Source: Lamellibrachia satsuma (Eukaryota; Annelida; Polychaeta; Sabellida; Siboglinidae). Taken from it: 64,000 nt of DNA. Both the position numbers and the translations under genes were made by a program. The stretch is from the NCBI GenBank assembly GCA_033239005.1, contig BSQZ01000033.1, positions 4,746,001-4,810,000 of the forward strand. Direction: 5' to 3'. The notes below the pieces were generated by a model. The model saw nothing but the letters and a program-made list of their open reading frames with translations. It was not told the DNA's origin and did not search any database. The stretch's first letter is position 1; each line of letters begins with the position of its first letter. Positions 35,714 to 47,523 of this stretch are shown piece after piece.

Positions 35714-37757
35714 TTCTTGAAAATTATCATTTATATAAATTGCCAGACTGTGATTATATCACATGAAGAAGGTAACTAAAAATATTCATAGGGTTGTGAA
35801 AAATAATTAATATTTTACTGATGCACAATCAAATCATACACATGCAGGACAATACAACAATACAATATGTACGAGTCTGTTGACTGCTGCTCCACAAAGA
35901 CTGTGGACGAAAGTCAATAAAAGTATGAACACATTTTGATAGTGCATCGATAAATATATGAACATGCATAAAATGGTGATATTGTAGAAGAACACAATCA
36001 GGTTTATACCTCTCAACCAATGTGCATGTTTCTGAACATAACAAAGTGAAGTTATATATATATTTTAAGTTGCATTTTTAAGCCATGTCAAAAGTGTGTC
36101 ACAATATACATACTATTCGGAATTATAACTATCATGCTCAACAGAACAACTAATATTACTACTAGATGTCTTGCAGTGTCTAACAAACACTTACAACAAC
36201 ATATCACTCATTATACACTGACGCAACTAAACTCAAATGCATTTATGTCGTTTGGGAAATGCTGATCTGCAGCAGAGATCCACATCTGAACCCTTCCATT
36301 GGCGACTGCGTGGAGGAGATAAGGTGCCAGGTGGAATAAGGGAAATATCAGTAGTAAGACAGAGTCTACTAAACAGGGAAACCAAAACTGTATCTCCAGT
36401 GAATCTGTTGGTGCAAAAAGCATGTGAACTAGGGAAGGTGAATATGTCTATAAATATGGGTGTATAAACCATAAACATGGATACCCTTGTTTCATTGTGA
36501 CAGCCAGACAGCACAGTTGGGTTCTGGTGGTACATTTGGGGACAGCTATAAATAATACTAATGATACATAGCAAGTGTCTCAGCTTGTAAAAATGTAGCC
36601 AATCTAAGGATCAGGCTAAGTTAATGTTATGATATAGAAAAAGGTTTTCATCTTTTATACACTGAAGCACATGTGCGGCATGTGTACACTGAAGCAAATT
36701 TATAGGCCACATCTGCTGCATATTCATTTAACATATCTAGTCTTAACCAGTTCAATCACATATGACAGCGCCTTACTAAGAGCTTTGATATGCAGAAGGG
36801 ACAAGGAGAAAATATGCAGGACCAACAGTGACTGTCCACTGTCATAACAGGACATGACAATTTCACAATTGTCATGTGACGAGAGACAAGGAAGCCAGTT
36901 GTAGAACAAAGAACAAATAAGGAACAGAAAATAATGAAGCTGCTTCACACCTGGGAGTTTTATAACCTACCGCGACTATCCCAAGACAAATGTGTTCAAT
37001 TATGATAATTATAAACACAAGTGTTGTAAAGTTATAATAATAAGAGTCTGGTGATGGGGAGTCCACCGCGGCAGGATAAAGAAGCCCCCAGCATGGAAGC
37101 ACAGAAGCAAGGAGAAAGTGTAGCTGATAGTTACCTCTTCCATTTAAGCTTCCTATGAGTTGCAAGAAGGTAACAAGATCATCGTTAATGTCACACAGGG
37201 AGCATTCAGTATTTCATACATGGCACCCAGCAGCAATAAATGCACACACACACACACACACGTTTACATGCCAAAAGGTAAAGTGATGCAGCATATATAT
37301 AAAATTTATGGCATTATGAAGAGTTATTTTATTTAAGAAATAACAAATATAACTTGACAAGACAAAACGATGAAGACCTACAAAATGTTACCAAATATTT
37401 GCCTGCTGTACATACTAATTAATAATTTCAAAAATCACGACAATATTATGTAAATATTGTACAATGGTAGGTAGATTAGTGAATGGTTAATTGATTAATA
37501 AAAAATAAATAATTAAAAGCATGAATAGTGTTATTGTCCAGCAAGGAACATTTACATTTTCAGGAGCAAAAACAAAATGATTCTATTCCACTCTCATTAC
37601 CGAAAACTTTGCCACTTGCCATATATGCATGAATATGACGGAAAACAAGCACATTATGACATGCGCGCACACTTGACTGCATTATGATTTCTGTATATGA
37701 TATTTCATGACAACAATCTGTCTTTCTTCAGATGCCCCTGTTAAGTGTGATATTTAC
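35714..37757. other. Intron 19, nothing recognisable
   Basis: AT-rich intron; a short (CA)n run near 37242-37260. No exon or element end. Confidence 0.5.
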
Positions 37758-37918
37758 CCTGAGTAGACAGGCTGGCGGTCGACAGCCACGTTGTCAGGAT
37801 CAAAGCCACTGCCGAACGACACACCACTGTATGAGTCATAAGCTGTAGTACGTGATTCCTCCCCCAGGGCCTTCGGGGCGTAGATGTTCGGGGCAAGTTG
37901 GGACTGAACCACTTCCTC
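37758..37918 (-). CDS. ANK: Ankyrin exon 19 (end of linker)
   Basis: 161 bp, phase 0 to 2. It encodes EEVVQSQLAPNIYAPKALG and ends VAVDRQPVYSG, which leads into [13 protein letters not shown] of the next exon. Vertebrate ankyrins have [17 protein letters not shown] at this join. Acceptor GTGATCAG, donor GTAAAT. Confidence 0.95.
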
Positions 37919-38614
37919 CTGATCACACAACCCCATACATACAATAGCTATACATTCTTAATTACCTAGTTCATTAACTTAAGTTAATTATTCACTTAAT
38001 TAATTAAATTATTCACTTCATTAATTACATTATTCACTTCATTATTTATATTATCATACTGCACATGTAAAGTTGGTAATACTATTACACAAACTATTAC
38101 TGGATAGAAACACAAATTACACTTGCCTGTTTATTACAATAATTCATTAATATTATTAATAATGATTGTCATGAAACTTAAAATCAAAATCAAAGGGAAT
38201 GCTTTGGCAAGGTTGTTGTTATGAATCACCTGTAATTTGACACAAATTATATATATAAATACAAACACATATATGAAACTATTAATGGTTATGTTACACC
38301 AAAACATGCGTGTCGTGCAACACCCAGAATGTCAGAATACAGAACCTATATGAAAGAGACACACAATAACGATACTTCAGTATCATGCTAATAAATAAGT
38401 GTAATCAAAATGAATTTCACATGCCTCACTGTTCTAAAAAACCCATGCCTTAAAAACATTGTATAAACTATCTTACTAATTAAACACAGCTACAAAGAAT
38501 GGGCAAATAAGTGTTAGATTTTCAGCAGAGGCCATTGGTGAAGATGTATTATGGTAAATTTGTTTCTTGGAGACATTCCCTCCATTGTATAGCTGTCACA
38601 AATTGTCATGTTAC
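37919..38614. other. Intron 18, nothing recognisable
   Basis: Very AT-rich; small TTAATTA-type repeats near 37980-38050 only. Confidence 0.5.
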
Positions 38615-38749
38615 CTGGACAATGTCACTTTGATTGAACACACTAGGGTAATCGGCAGAGTCATTGATAGCGGACATGAATCGGGATTCCTCGGGTCCCA
38701 TGTTGGACGTGGTACTGAAGCGCTCAAAGAAACGCAGGTCTCTATCGTC
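38615..38749 (-). CDS. ANK: Ankyrin exon 18 (linker)
   Basis: 135 bp, phase 0 to 0. It encodes a hydrophilic linker including DDRDLRFFERFSTTSNMGPE and ending VFNQSDIVQ. It corresponds in position to the variable, alternatively spliced segment before ZU5 in other ankyrins. Acceptor TTACATCAG, donor GTAACA. Confidence 0.9.
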
Positions 38750-39779
38750 CTGATGTAAAGAGATGGCCACGTCACACACAACAACCCATGCACCAACTGT
38801 GTCTCAATATGGCCACGATTCAAGCAGCTGTCCAATTCCAACATCCTACTATTTCATACATTATTTGACAGTTCTTGCACGACTTCATATCTACTGTCTG
38901 CAACAACCCTTTAATTTGTATGATTTTAGCACATTGCTATTTTACTGGCAAACTTAAACACTTGTGAGAAGAGGTGTCAGATATGTTGTAACTTTTTAAT
39001 TATGGCGCTACCCAATTCACTTCCCAGGCCAATATTGTTTAACACATAAATGTAATTATTTGCTATTACTACTAAAACAATTCCTGTTTTTTAAACAACT
39101 ACTGACCATCAACACTTAGTTGAGAACCAACAGAAAATAACTTTAAAACTGTGTAATCAGTGATGTATATTTTAATAAACTCTTGTTTAATTTCAAGAGA
39201 AATCTTAGGAAAATAATTCTCACCATTGGATTTAGAACAATCAGCTAGATCTGTTACAAAAAGGGCATATTGTTGAGACACGGTTGGGTAAAGTGGAAGA
39301 TAAAACAGACATACAGAATGTTTAGCACATTCAAAGAAAATAAACAAATTGAAAAACAAAATGAAAATACACACAATATACATGGTCTAAAGTGACATGC
39401 AAGACCATCTGACAAAATCTCTAGAGGTAGACACAACATGATCCACTAACATCAGTCCACCAGGCTGCTCTAACATGCCAGTTAATGGTAGTGCTCATAC
39501 TATATACACTTACATTAGAAACATACTAACAACAACTACTACGAGCCCTGGACACTGAACACAAGTGAAGTTTCAGTGGAGCTACATGCACACTGTGTCT
39601 ATTGTAACACACAACATTCAACACTAAAACACAAGGCAGAATCCACTCTTCAAACATTTCTCTACAGAGACACTCTGCTTCAACACTTGCCAACTTCCTC
39701 CTCAATTAATGTATCCTATTGAGACTCAGGTTTGATGATGTCCAAATATGTAGTGTGGAAACAGTTTACATTATATATG
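38750..39779. other. Intron 17, plain part
   Basis: AT-rich with no recognisable features. Confidence 0.5.
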
Positions 39780-40000
39780 CTCAGTTGGTTTAATAAGAGT
39801 GCAAGGTTTAGTTAAAATGATGGAAAAAATTTACTTTGATCGTTATTTCTGGTAACTTGTGAAACTGTGAACATAGTATATAGTGGTGGAGCAACTATTG
39901 CCATTTTCACAGAACTCTGACCGGGACCAGTAAAAAATAATTTAATAGTTTGTCTGATGATTTCACCAATACTAAATAACAAATGAGTACAAACGAGCTT
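39780..40000 (+). repeat. Interspersed repeat family B, copy 2
   Basis: Matches 3290-3488: AAAAAATAATTTAATAGTTT at 39933 and the following 60 bases to AACGAGCT, with substitutions. Confidence 0.45.
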
Positions 40001-40162
40001 TCATGTCATAGTCGAAATTAGATAGATTAGATTTTTAATTAAATGTTTCTGAAACGAGACAAAGGAAAACGTCTAATAAGGAGGAACCTTTAAGAAGCAC
40101 AGCGAGAGAGAACCAAGACAGGCTGGGCCAACACAGGCATTGGCCAACACAGGATATGGTAC

Positions 40163-40257
40163 CTTAATTGGACTGATAGAGTCGTCAGCCAACATCTTCA
40201 TATCATCCGTGGTCAGGTACTGATATGAGCGATCACCAAGAAGAGTGTCGCCCAATT
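40163..40257 (-). CDS. ANK: Ankyrin exon 17 (linker, YLTTDDMKMLADDS motif)
   Basis: 95 bp, phase 1 to 0. It encodes GDRSYQYLTTDDMKMLADDS, matching the conserved ankyrin linker YLGPQDLKELGDDSLP between the repeats and the first ZU5 domain. Acceptor TTTTTAG, donor GTACCA. Confidence 0.95.
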
Positions 40258-40413
40258 CTAAAAACAACATTTCAATGACAATTTCATACATCTAAATGCA
40301 CCACCAAAATACAACACAGACACTGACTTTACATCCTTAGAAGTAAACTTAACTTGCTAAAAGGAATTTTCTTACTGTCATTAAGTTTAACCATTTCTGA
40401 TTTCTACATTATT

Positions 40414-41420
40414 TTTATGCAACCAACAACGCAAGCCAGGCGTAAGGATATGAAAAGGCCAAATAAATTATGTTTATTAAGATTATGCCTAATGGCATAT
40501 TATTCCGATTAAAAGCACGAAGTGTGGACCCTGTAACATGCGCCAAGCCTGTGGCTGAGCCTCATACAAAGCCGCCTAGACACAATGCTCCCACAGCCCA
40601 CACTTCGACATAGCAATACGGTACATGTAGTAAAATTCCTACAACACAAGAAAATTCATAGCATCATCACCAGCACATTAAAACATTAACCCAATACCGA
40701 CAATACTCAACACAAACCTATTTGCATATACTGCATCACTGGACTACACTACTTGCTAAAATTCCTACTCTATATATTTTTGTAACCTAAAAGGTGGGGC
40801 CATAACGCCTGATTAGCAATAAACCATCCCAACATCGAGGATGGAAGGGAAGTCATCTTCCACTCTGCACCAAAACCCTATGTGAACGGGCAGATAGCCG
40901 AATGAAAAGCCCAAAGTCCACTGGGAAAGCGTCATAGGGAAGGTGGTGACTTCACTTCTACCGGTAATGTACAAAATGTTATCAAGCACAACACGACTAA
41001 ACACATTAATATAACCTTCAGCAGCAGAAAATGGGGAGGAGGGTGGGTCGAAAACTTGTAAAAATGAGAAAGCAGGTCTGCTCCGCATGTATCAAACATT
41101 CGGAGTGAAGCTGCTTACTTTCAAACTGCGTCATTCGAATGACTGCTGCGCTCTGATGGATAGCGGTGTCACGGGAGCGCTTAATCAGTCATCCTGGTAT
41201 CTTTGCCTATGCTTAAATTAGCATAATAACCTATTGACCCTCACGTGCCCTGCACGCGCCGCTGCCAGCATAAAATCATGTATGCAACCGTGGTCACATA
41301 CTCTCATTTATGCAACCAACAACGCAAACCAGGCGTAAGGATATGAAAAGGCCAAATAAATGATGTTTATTAAGATTATGCCTAATGGCATATTATTCCG
41401 ATTAAAAGCATGAAGTGTGG
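40414..41420. mobile_element. Element bounded by 115-bp direct repeats
   Basis: The segments 40414-40528 and 41307-41420 are direct repeats with only a few differences (GCAAGCCAGG/GCAAACCAGG, ATTATG/ATGATG, CACGAAG/CATGAAG). Between them lie 778 bp of higher GC content than the surrounding intron, including an open minus-strand frame (40813-41088) that is not recognisable. Flanks share TATTTT. This resembles a small non-autonomous element with terminal direct repeats (TRIM-like, or a Penelope- or DIRS-type derivative). Confidence 0.6.
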
Positions 41421-41737
41421 TATTTTTGTTCTCATTCATATTTATTTCAACTCTTCAGTTTAGCACTACACCACCCTAAGTCAGCTTCATGGTAAATCAT
41501 AGTTTGGACCTACACAAAGATTATCATTCATGCATGCACGCAGACATACATATGTGTGCAATCAAAGTCACTGATGGACTCTAGTTGGGTGTGACATGAA
41601 CACAGTTGGTCAGAGTTTGGACAAAGCCACTGACCTGTAATACCACACAGGCTAACAGTAATTCTTTTTGGACAACTGTTCCTTAATACTATTCTGGTCA
41701 CGGTGGAGAAACTAAAATATATTGACACAGAAACAAA

Positions 41738-41972
41738 TCAATGTAGAACAATATCGCTGACTTAACAATCCAAAACAATATCGCTGACTTAACAACCCAA
41801 CACAATATCACTGACTTAACAACCCAAAACAATATCGTTGACTTAACCACCCAAAACAATATCACTGGCTTAACAACCCAAAACAATATCGCTGACTTAA
41901 TAACCCAAAACAATATCGCTGACATAACAACCCAAAACAATATCGCTGACTTAACAACCCAAAACAATATCC
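41738..41972. repeat. Minisatellite, 27-bp unit, about 8.5 copies
   Basis: Unit CAATATCGCTGACTTAACAA plus CCCAAAA, with substitutions between copies. Intron 16. Confidence 0.93.
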
Positions 41973-42273
41973 AAAACTTCAAAGAACTTGTTAGTGATAT
42001 ATGAGAAAGTTTAACACGAGGCTTGGATTTCACCAAAATTAGTCACAATGATAAAAAATACAATTAGATATGATGACTTTAACTAAAATTATTATTTCTG
42101 AAATGTGAACAATCCAAGTTAGCAAAGGACCCTTTTTAAAACTTTCTAAAAGTTCATAAATTAGGTGTGGCACAATCTGTTTTTAAAAGGGTAATACGCC
42201 ACACAGACTGTTGTGATAATGACTGGGTGGCTTCGTGGTTTGGGTCAACTAAGTAACCGTTGCAGCTTTAACA

Positions 42274-42545
42274 GATTTGGGGAGGGAGGGAGGGCGGGCG
42301 GGAGGGAGACGGAGAGGGAAAGGGACAGAGAAAGGAGGAGACTGAGAAGGAGAGACGAAGAGACTGAGGAAAGAGGGAGAGACTGAGGAGAGAGGGAGAG
42401 ACTGAGAAGGAGAGAGGGAGAGACTGAGAAGGGGAGAGAAAGAGAGGGAGAGAGACAGGGTATATATAGGGATACAGTGTTAGAAGAAGCATGAGACAGA
42501 AAGAGATTTGTGGAAAGCAAAACAATTGAAGAAGATAATGAGAAA
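42274..42545. repeat. Polypurine tract (GGGAGA-rich)
   Basis: About 270 bp almost entirely of G and A on the plus strand, with GGGAGGGAGGGCGGGCGGGA at the start and GAGACTGAGAAGGAGAGA-type repeats after it. On the pre-mRNA it is a long pyrimidine tract. It could form triplex (H-) DNA. Confidence 0.9.
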
Positions 42546-43280
42546 GAAGATAAGATAAGGAGAAGGAAGTCAAGATAAGGAGAATAGTAAGATCACAATG
42601 ATGTAGTTGAAAAGTTGAATAATCAGGTGAATGCAAATTTCTCTGTTGTGTAAGAAGAGATGTACTTTACATATGTAGCATGGCTGTCTGTGCCAGTAGA
42701 GTTAATTAGGTCTAAATCCCACACGGTGTATTGGTAGATTTGCCAACAGGGGAAGCACAACAGATGGTACACACTGAACTAGGCTCCACACACTGAACTA
42801 GACAAGGATACACATGTTACCACACATAGTAAACTATGAACTAGACACATTACCACATAAACACTGAACTAGACAAGGACACCAACACAATACCACATAG
42901 CACAAACATAATATACACAAGGATTCACATGATTTATGACATAGTACACACTACACAGACATCACAAAACAACAGAACATAAAACAAACTGTGTACTAAA
43001 CTGTACATGTCACAAAACATTATGAAACTGTACAATACGTACAAGGAAACAAGATTGTACAAGAGACACAATTATGTGTAGAGAACTATGGCAGCTGACA
43101 AAGACCCGCTGTAACCAGCCGACTTGCCAAACTGACCACAGACATATTGTGTAATACGGGTCAAGAGATTTACAAATGACCATTGTCCACTGGTACAAAT
43201 GACCATTGTGTTTTGGACACCAATGGGCATAATCATAATTCACGATAGACAGGAAATGGGCAAGACCCAAATCAAGAGGA
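42546..43280. other. Intron 16, irregular ACTGAACTAGAC repeats
   Basis: From about 42765 to 42900 there are loose repeats of CACACTGAACTAGACAAGGA. Otherwise plain. Confidence 0.5.
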
Positions 43281-43283
43281 TGC

Positions 43284-43618
43284 GGAAAGAAATGATATTG
43301 GGAGCACGGCAAGGAAGGAAAGAAATGATATTGGGAGCACGGCAAGGAAGGAAAGAAATGATATTGGGAGCATGGCAAGGAAGGAAAGAAATGATATTGG
43401 GAGCACGGCAAGGAAGGAAGGAAATGATATTGGGAGCACGGCAAGGAAGGAAAGAAATGATATTGGGAGCACGGCAAGGAAGGAAAGAAATGATATTGGG
43501 AGCACGGCAAGGAAGGAAAGAAATGATATTGGGAGCATGGCAAGGAAGGAAGGAAATGATATTGGGAGCACGGCAAGGAAGGAAAGAAATGATATTGGGA
43601 GCATGGCAAGGAAGAAAG
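43284..43618. repeat. Minisatellite, 33-bp unit, about 10 copies
   Basis: Unit GAAATGATATTGGGAGCACG plus GCAAGGAAGGAAA. Eleven codons per unit, giving open frames on both strands that I reject as genes. It ends about 100 bp from exon 16's donor. Confidence 0.96.
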
Positions 43619-43721
43619 GAAACATGCAGAGCAAGAAATGTCTACTGCCAAACTGACGGATTGACAGATCACAGGAACTAGCAGTGGATGAGAAAGGCTA
43701 TTGGGAGCGATGAAGACTTAC

Positions 43722-43823
43722 GCTGCTGCATCTCTTGGCCCTCATAATAGGGCAGGTTGACATATGGTTGTTGTGGCAGGGGCCGACCAAATATGTGCGA
43801 CGTGGGCAAGAAATCATCGTCGC
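43722..43823 (-). CDS. ANK: Ankyrin exon 16 (linker)
   Basis: 102 bp, phase 1 to 1. It encodes a low-complexity linker starting DDDFLPTSHIFGRPL and ending YYEGQEMQQ. It continues the acidic run of exon 15. Linker sequence diverges between ankyrins, so support comes from phase, splice sites (acceptor CTCACAG, donor GTAAGT) and position. Being symmetric it could be a cassette exon. Confidence 0.9.
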
Positions 43824-45097
43824 CTGTGAGGTTTTCAATGACAGTAAGATATTATCATTACACTGGTGATGTCATCACAATAACTAAATTTAGTCATACG
43901 AAGTCACTAAGAAAACTGCATAGAAATATCATCACTCATTATTTCACTATAAAGTTTCCACGAAATATTGATTCCAATAGAAGATGCACATGAAACCGCT
44001 ACATTTTATTGAACATGGTGTAACAGTAATTAGTTAACCTAATTTGTTCTACTCCCAGTGTGTAACTGAATGAAAACCAATTCAAAAACAAAGATTGACC
44101 AAATTACTTTGACTAAGCTGCTGCATGCCGTGACAAAACTGTTGTACTTTCTTCATCAGATCCAAAAGTCCAACACAGGAAGGGAAACCACTTACTGACT
44201 TGTTAAAGACGGCTACTCTTGACCCTGAAATGACCTTGTCCTGATGGGGCTAAGAACTACTAAAGGGAAGGTAAACCGTAGAGAAAGCCAAAGGAACAAA
44301 TTGAGTTGCTGATGAAAGATTATGCATGAGGTAGCGGGAGGGATGGCGGAGAGGGGAAGGCAGGGCTGACCAACATCGAACAGGGCTGACCAACATCGGA
44401 TAAGGAAGAGTGTCACAAATAGTTGCCAACACACAGGACAGGTTAGTGTCACGCGAGTCTACACTGCAACATCACACTCGATGCTACTTGCAGTCAAACC
44501 CAATTCCTACAGGTTTTAATCACATCACTTCTATTGCTAATTAGGCAAACATGTGGACACTGCACACATACATATCAGTATTATATTTAACTCTGATTTC
44601 CCATAATTTTGGTACACACAAAATTATTTTCATAAAATGATTAATTAACCAAATGATTTATTGTACATTTATGACTTAATTTGGTTTGTAAATCAATTTA
44701 TTAATAAGATTTAATAAGATTTGCCATCCAAGGCAAAGGCCCAGATGGCAAGTGGACAAAGAAGCCATTGGTTTATCGAGAGTTCAAAATTTTTCATCTA
44801 TGTGTAACCCGCCCTCCTGAGATGTGTGTCAATCTTGTATTTAAACATATTCATAAAAAAACTTATAGATATGCAAGATATTTATTCCTAAGCTGAGGAT
44901 GTCATGCCCTTTTAAAGTTTACCAATCTGGTGACACTGTGACATCTTCCCTCTGTGTGGCCAGTGGCTACACCAGAAGTCTATCGGACTTTGGGCTGATG
45001 ATGATTGCACCATCACTGCAGTGACATCATAATTATTCTGACACCATTTCGGACACAGATAAGTACAAATGTAGCCCCTGGTGGCCAGATGACTCAC
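43824..45097. other. Intron 15, nothing notable
   Basis: AT-rich; a 20-bp tandem duplication (CAGGGCTGACCAACATCGAA) at about 44361-44400. Confidence 0.5.
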
Positions 45098-45269
45098 CGT
45101 CCTCGTTCTCCGAGTCAGTCATCATGGCCTCGACCATGGTTTCCGGGGAGACAACCTTGTACTTCTCTGCGCCGGGACTTGCGACAGTCACCTCTGTGAT
45201 GTTCTTGAGAATCTCAACCACCGAGATGTAGCCAAGGCGCTCGGCGATAGACAGCGGAGTCTGACCGGC
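45098..45269 (-). CDS. ANK: Ankyrin exon 15 (repeat 24 and start of linker)
   Basis: 172 bp, phase 0 to 1. It opens with the capping repeat AGQTPLSIAERLGYISVV (vertebrate NGNTALAIAKRLGYISVV), then runs into the linker with SPETMVEAM and an acidic end (DSENED). The ETM plus acidic cluster is conserved after the last repeat in ankyrins. This ends the membrane-binding domain. Acceptor CTTGTAG, donor GTGAGT. Confidence 0.96.
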
Positions 45270-45689
45270 CTACAAGGGATGGAGGCTGACAATGACCACT
45301 ACTTTTGTACATCGCAGGTCATGATCTCATGCTTAACTACAGGTTTGTTGTGCCTCTGAGCTCAGGTTCTGAAGATTTAGGTACTATAGAAGTTTGTCAT
45401 TATTATTAGCCACACATACTTAGTCATATTCCGAGCTATTATATAGCTGCATAGTAATCATAATGTTCTTGATATGGTGAAAGAAGAAGGAAGTTTGGAA
45501 CTGTTGCTGAAGCAAGATGTTAAGAAAAATGCCAAAGTCAGGAAATGAATGAGTTTATTGGAAGGACTGTGGGAAGAAGTAAAAAGAATTGAAGAGAAAG
45601 TAGAAGATAGGATGGATTCTGTCACATGACAGAACACAGCCATTGTCATGGCCTAGTCCATTGTAGTGTCATGTCAACTATCCACTTAC
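45270..45689. other. Intron 14, possible coiled-coil debris on plus strand
   Basis: At 45475-45625 the plus strand encodes hydrophilic pieces such as LEGLWEEVKRIEEKVEDRMD broken by stops. This could be a relic of a retroelement ORF1; unproven. Confidence 0.3.
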
Positions 45690-45788
45690 ATTGGTGACAG
45701 CGTTGGGTGAAGCCTTGTACTTGAGGAGCAGATTGATGACCAACACATGGCCTTGCTGGGCGGCTTGGTGTAGCGGGGTGTACCCAAC
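45690..45788 (-). CDS. ANK: Ankyrin exon 14 (repeat 23)
   Basis: 99 bp, phase 0 to 0. It reads [18 protein letters not shown] and ends NAVTN, matching repeat 23 ([18 protein letters not shown]). Acceptor CTGTGCAG, donor GTAAGT. Confidence 0.97.
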
Positions 45789-46123
45789 CTGCACAGATGT
45801 CAGCAATAGTCTAAACTCGACTGTCTAATAACGTTGACCATTTACTTAATTACAAACACATTTAGTGTGGCACACACACACGTGAAAAGAGGATCTGAAT
45901 TTACCTAAGTAAAAATAACTTGTTATAAATACAATTTATTTACATTTCCTATATGCTGATATATTAGGAACCATGAAGTCCAACTTATAATTCATGTTAA
46001 TCTTTTGAGGACTCCAGGATACAAGTATCTACTGTATTACGAATATTGACTTAAGAACATAAGCCACTGTGATGCTGCTGCAGGGATGAGAAGGAAGCCC
46101 AGGAAGACAGTCAACTGCTGTAC
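45789..46123. other. Intron 13, nothing recognisable
   Basis: Short AT-rich intron without features. Confidence 0.5.
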
Positions 46124-46222
46124 CTTAGTGGTGGCGTTGACCGAGGCATCCTGCTCCAGTAGATAGCGGATCATGTTGATCTGGCCAAAGTGACAAGCCG
46201 TGTGCAGTGGAGTGTAACCCGC
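46124..46222 (-). CDS. ANK: Ankyrin exon 13 (repeat 22)
   Basis: 99 bp, phase 0 to 0. It reads AGYTPLHTACHFGQINMI and ends NATTK, matching repeat 22 (LGYTPLIVACHYGNVKMV). The acceptor GTGTGTTGCAG directly abuts a 50-bp array: the array starts within three bases of the exon. Confidence 0.97.
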
Positions 46223-46224
46223 CT

Positions 46225-46912
46225 GCAACACACAGCAAATACTTACAGTCAGTGCTTTGTATTTCACGGGATGTACAACACACAGCAAATACTTACAGTC
46301 AGTGCTTTGTATTTCACGGGATGTACAACACACAGCAAATACTTACAGTCAGTGCTTTGTATTTCACGGGATGTACAACACACAGCAAATACTTACAGTC
46401 AGTGCTTTGTATTTCACGGGATGTACAACACACAGCAAATACTTACAGTCAGTGCTTTGTATTTCACGGGATGTACAACACACAGCAAATACTTACAGTC
46501 AGTGCTTTGTATTTCACGGGATGTACAACACACAGCAAATACTTACAGTCAATGCTTTGTATTTCACGGGATGTACAACACACAGCAAATACTTACAGTC
46601 AGTGCTTTGTATTTCACGGGATGTACAACACACAGCAAATACTTACAGTCAGTGCTTTGTATTTCATGGGATGTACAACACACAGCAAATACTTACAGTC
46701 AGTGCTTTGTATTTCACGGGATGTACAACACACAGCAAATACTTACAGTCAGTGCTTTGTATTTCACGGGATGTACAACACACAGCAAATACTTACAGTC
46801 AGTGCTTTGTATTTCATGGGATGTACAACACACAGCAAATACTTACAGTCAGTGCTTTGTATTTCACGGGATGTACAACACACAGCAAATACTTACAGTC
46901 AGTGCTTTGTAT
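46225..46912. repeat. Minisatellite, 50-bp unit, about 14 copies, abutting the exon 13 acceptor
   Basis: Unit CAACACACAGCAAATACTTA plus CAGTCAGTGCTTTGTATTTCACGGGATGTA-type sequence; copies are nearly identical. In gene sense each unit carries CTGTAAGTATTT, a full U1-type donor string, and ends GCTGTGTGTTG, the tail of the real acceptor. The array starts at the AG of exon 13. Confidence 0.97.
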
Positions 46913-47165
46913 TTTATAAACCAATAAATCATTTATATTTCAACAGAACGTTATATTTCATCTTCAAATGTGAGGATTCATGTGTCTGCCTTTTAATTGC
47001 CATACAGTGATCTCTGTTTCATAAAACTGGAATATTTTATATCATGAACAATTTATGGATGTTTTTTTCACACATGAAGTACTGCGCCGTCATAGATGCC
47101 TTCATAACTTTATACCAACTTATGGAGCGCTATAATCGTGAATGAGATAAAACAGTGTGCCAGAC

Positions 47166-47264
47166 CTTGGTCTGTTGGTCAGTCTCGGAGCTGTACTTGA
47201 CGAGGATCTCAGCGACCGGGACCTTGTCTTCCTGGGCCGCCAGGTGCATCGGAGTGAGGCCATT
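47166..47264 (-). CDS. ANK: Ankyrin exon 12 (repeat 21)
   Basis: 99 bp, phase 0 to 0. It reads NGLTPMHLAAQEDKVPVA and ends DQQTK, matching repeat 21 (SGLTSLHLAAQEDKVNVA). The usual GA(D/N) after the second helix is replaced by SSE. Acceptor GTTTGTAG, donor GTCTGG, the least consensus-like donor among the repeat exons. Confidence 0.96.
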
Positions 47265-47523
47265 CTACAAACACGCACACATTCATAAGCCAGTCCTTTA
47301 AAAGCTACAACTATATTCCAAATTTTAAGTTACACGTCTCAACATAAAACAACATTTGCAATCTTTGTTTTTGTTTAGCAATAAGTACCATTAAAAATAA
47401 TGCTTGTAACAGTAAGGTCATGAAACAGTCATTACTGAAGACACAGAAGTATGTTTTATAAAATGTAACCAATTTCAGTTGAATGAACCAACGATATTCA
47501 GTGCTTCACGTTTAAAAACAACA

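Noticed and set aside
40813..41088. 91-residue minus-strand frame as a gene
   Set aside because: It lies inside the direct-repeat-bounded element, has no recognisable domain, and cannot be linked by phase to ankyrin exons.
46190..47010. Three overlapping plus-strand frames of 220-267 residues
   Set aside because: All from the 50-bp array, in three frames with the same words; no single real frame.
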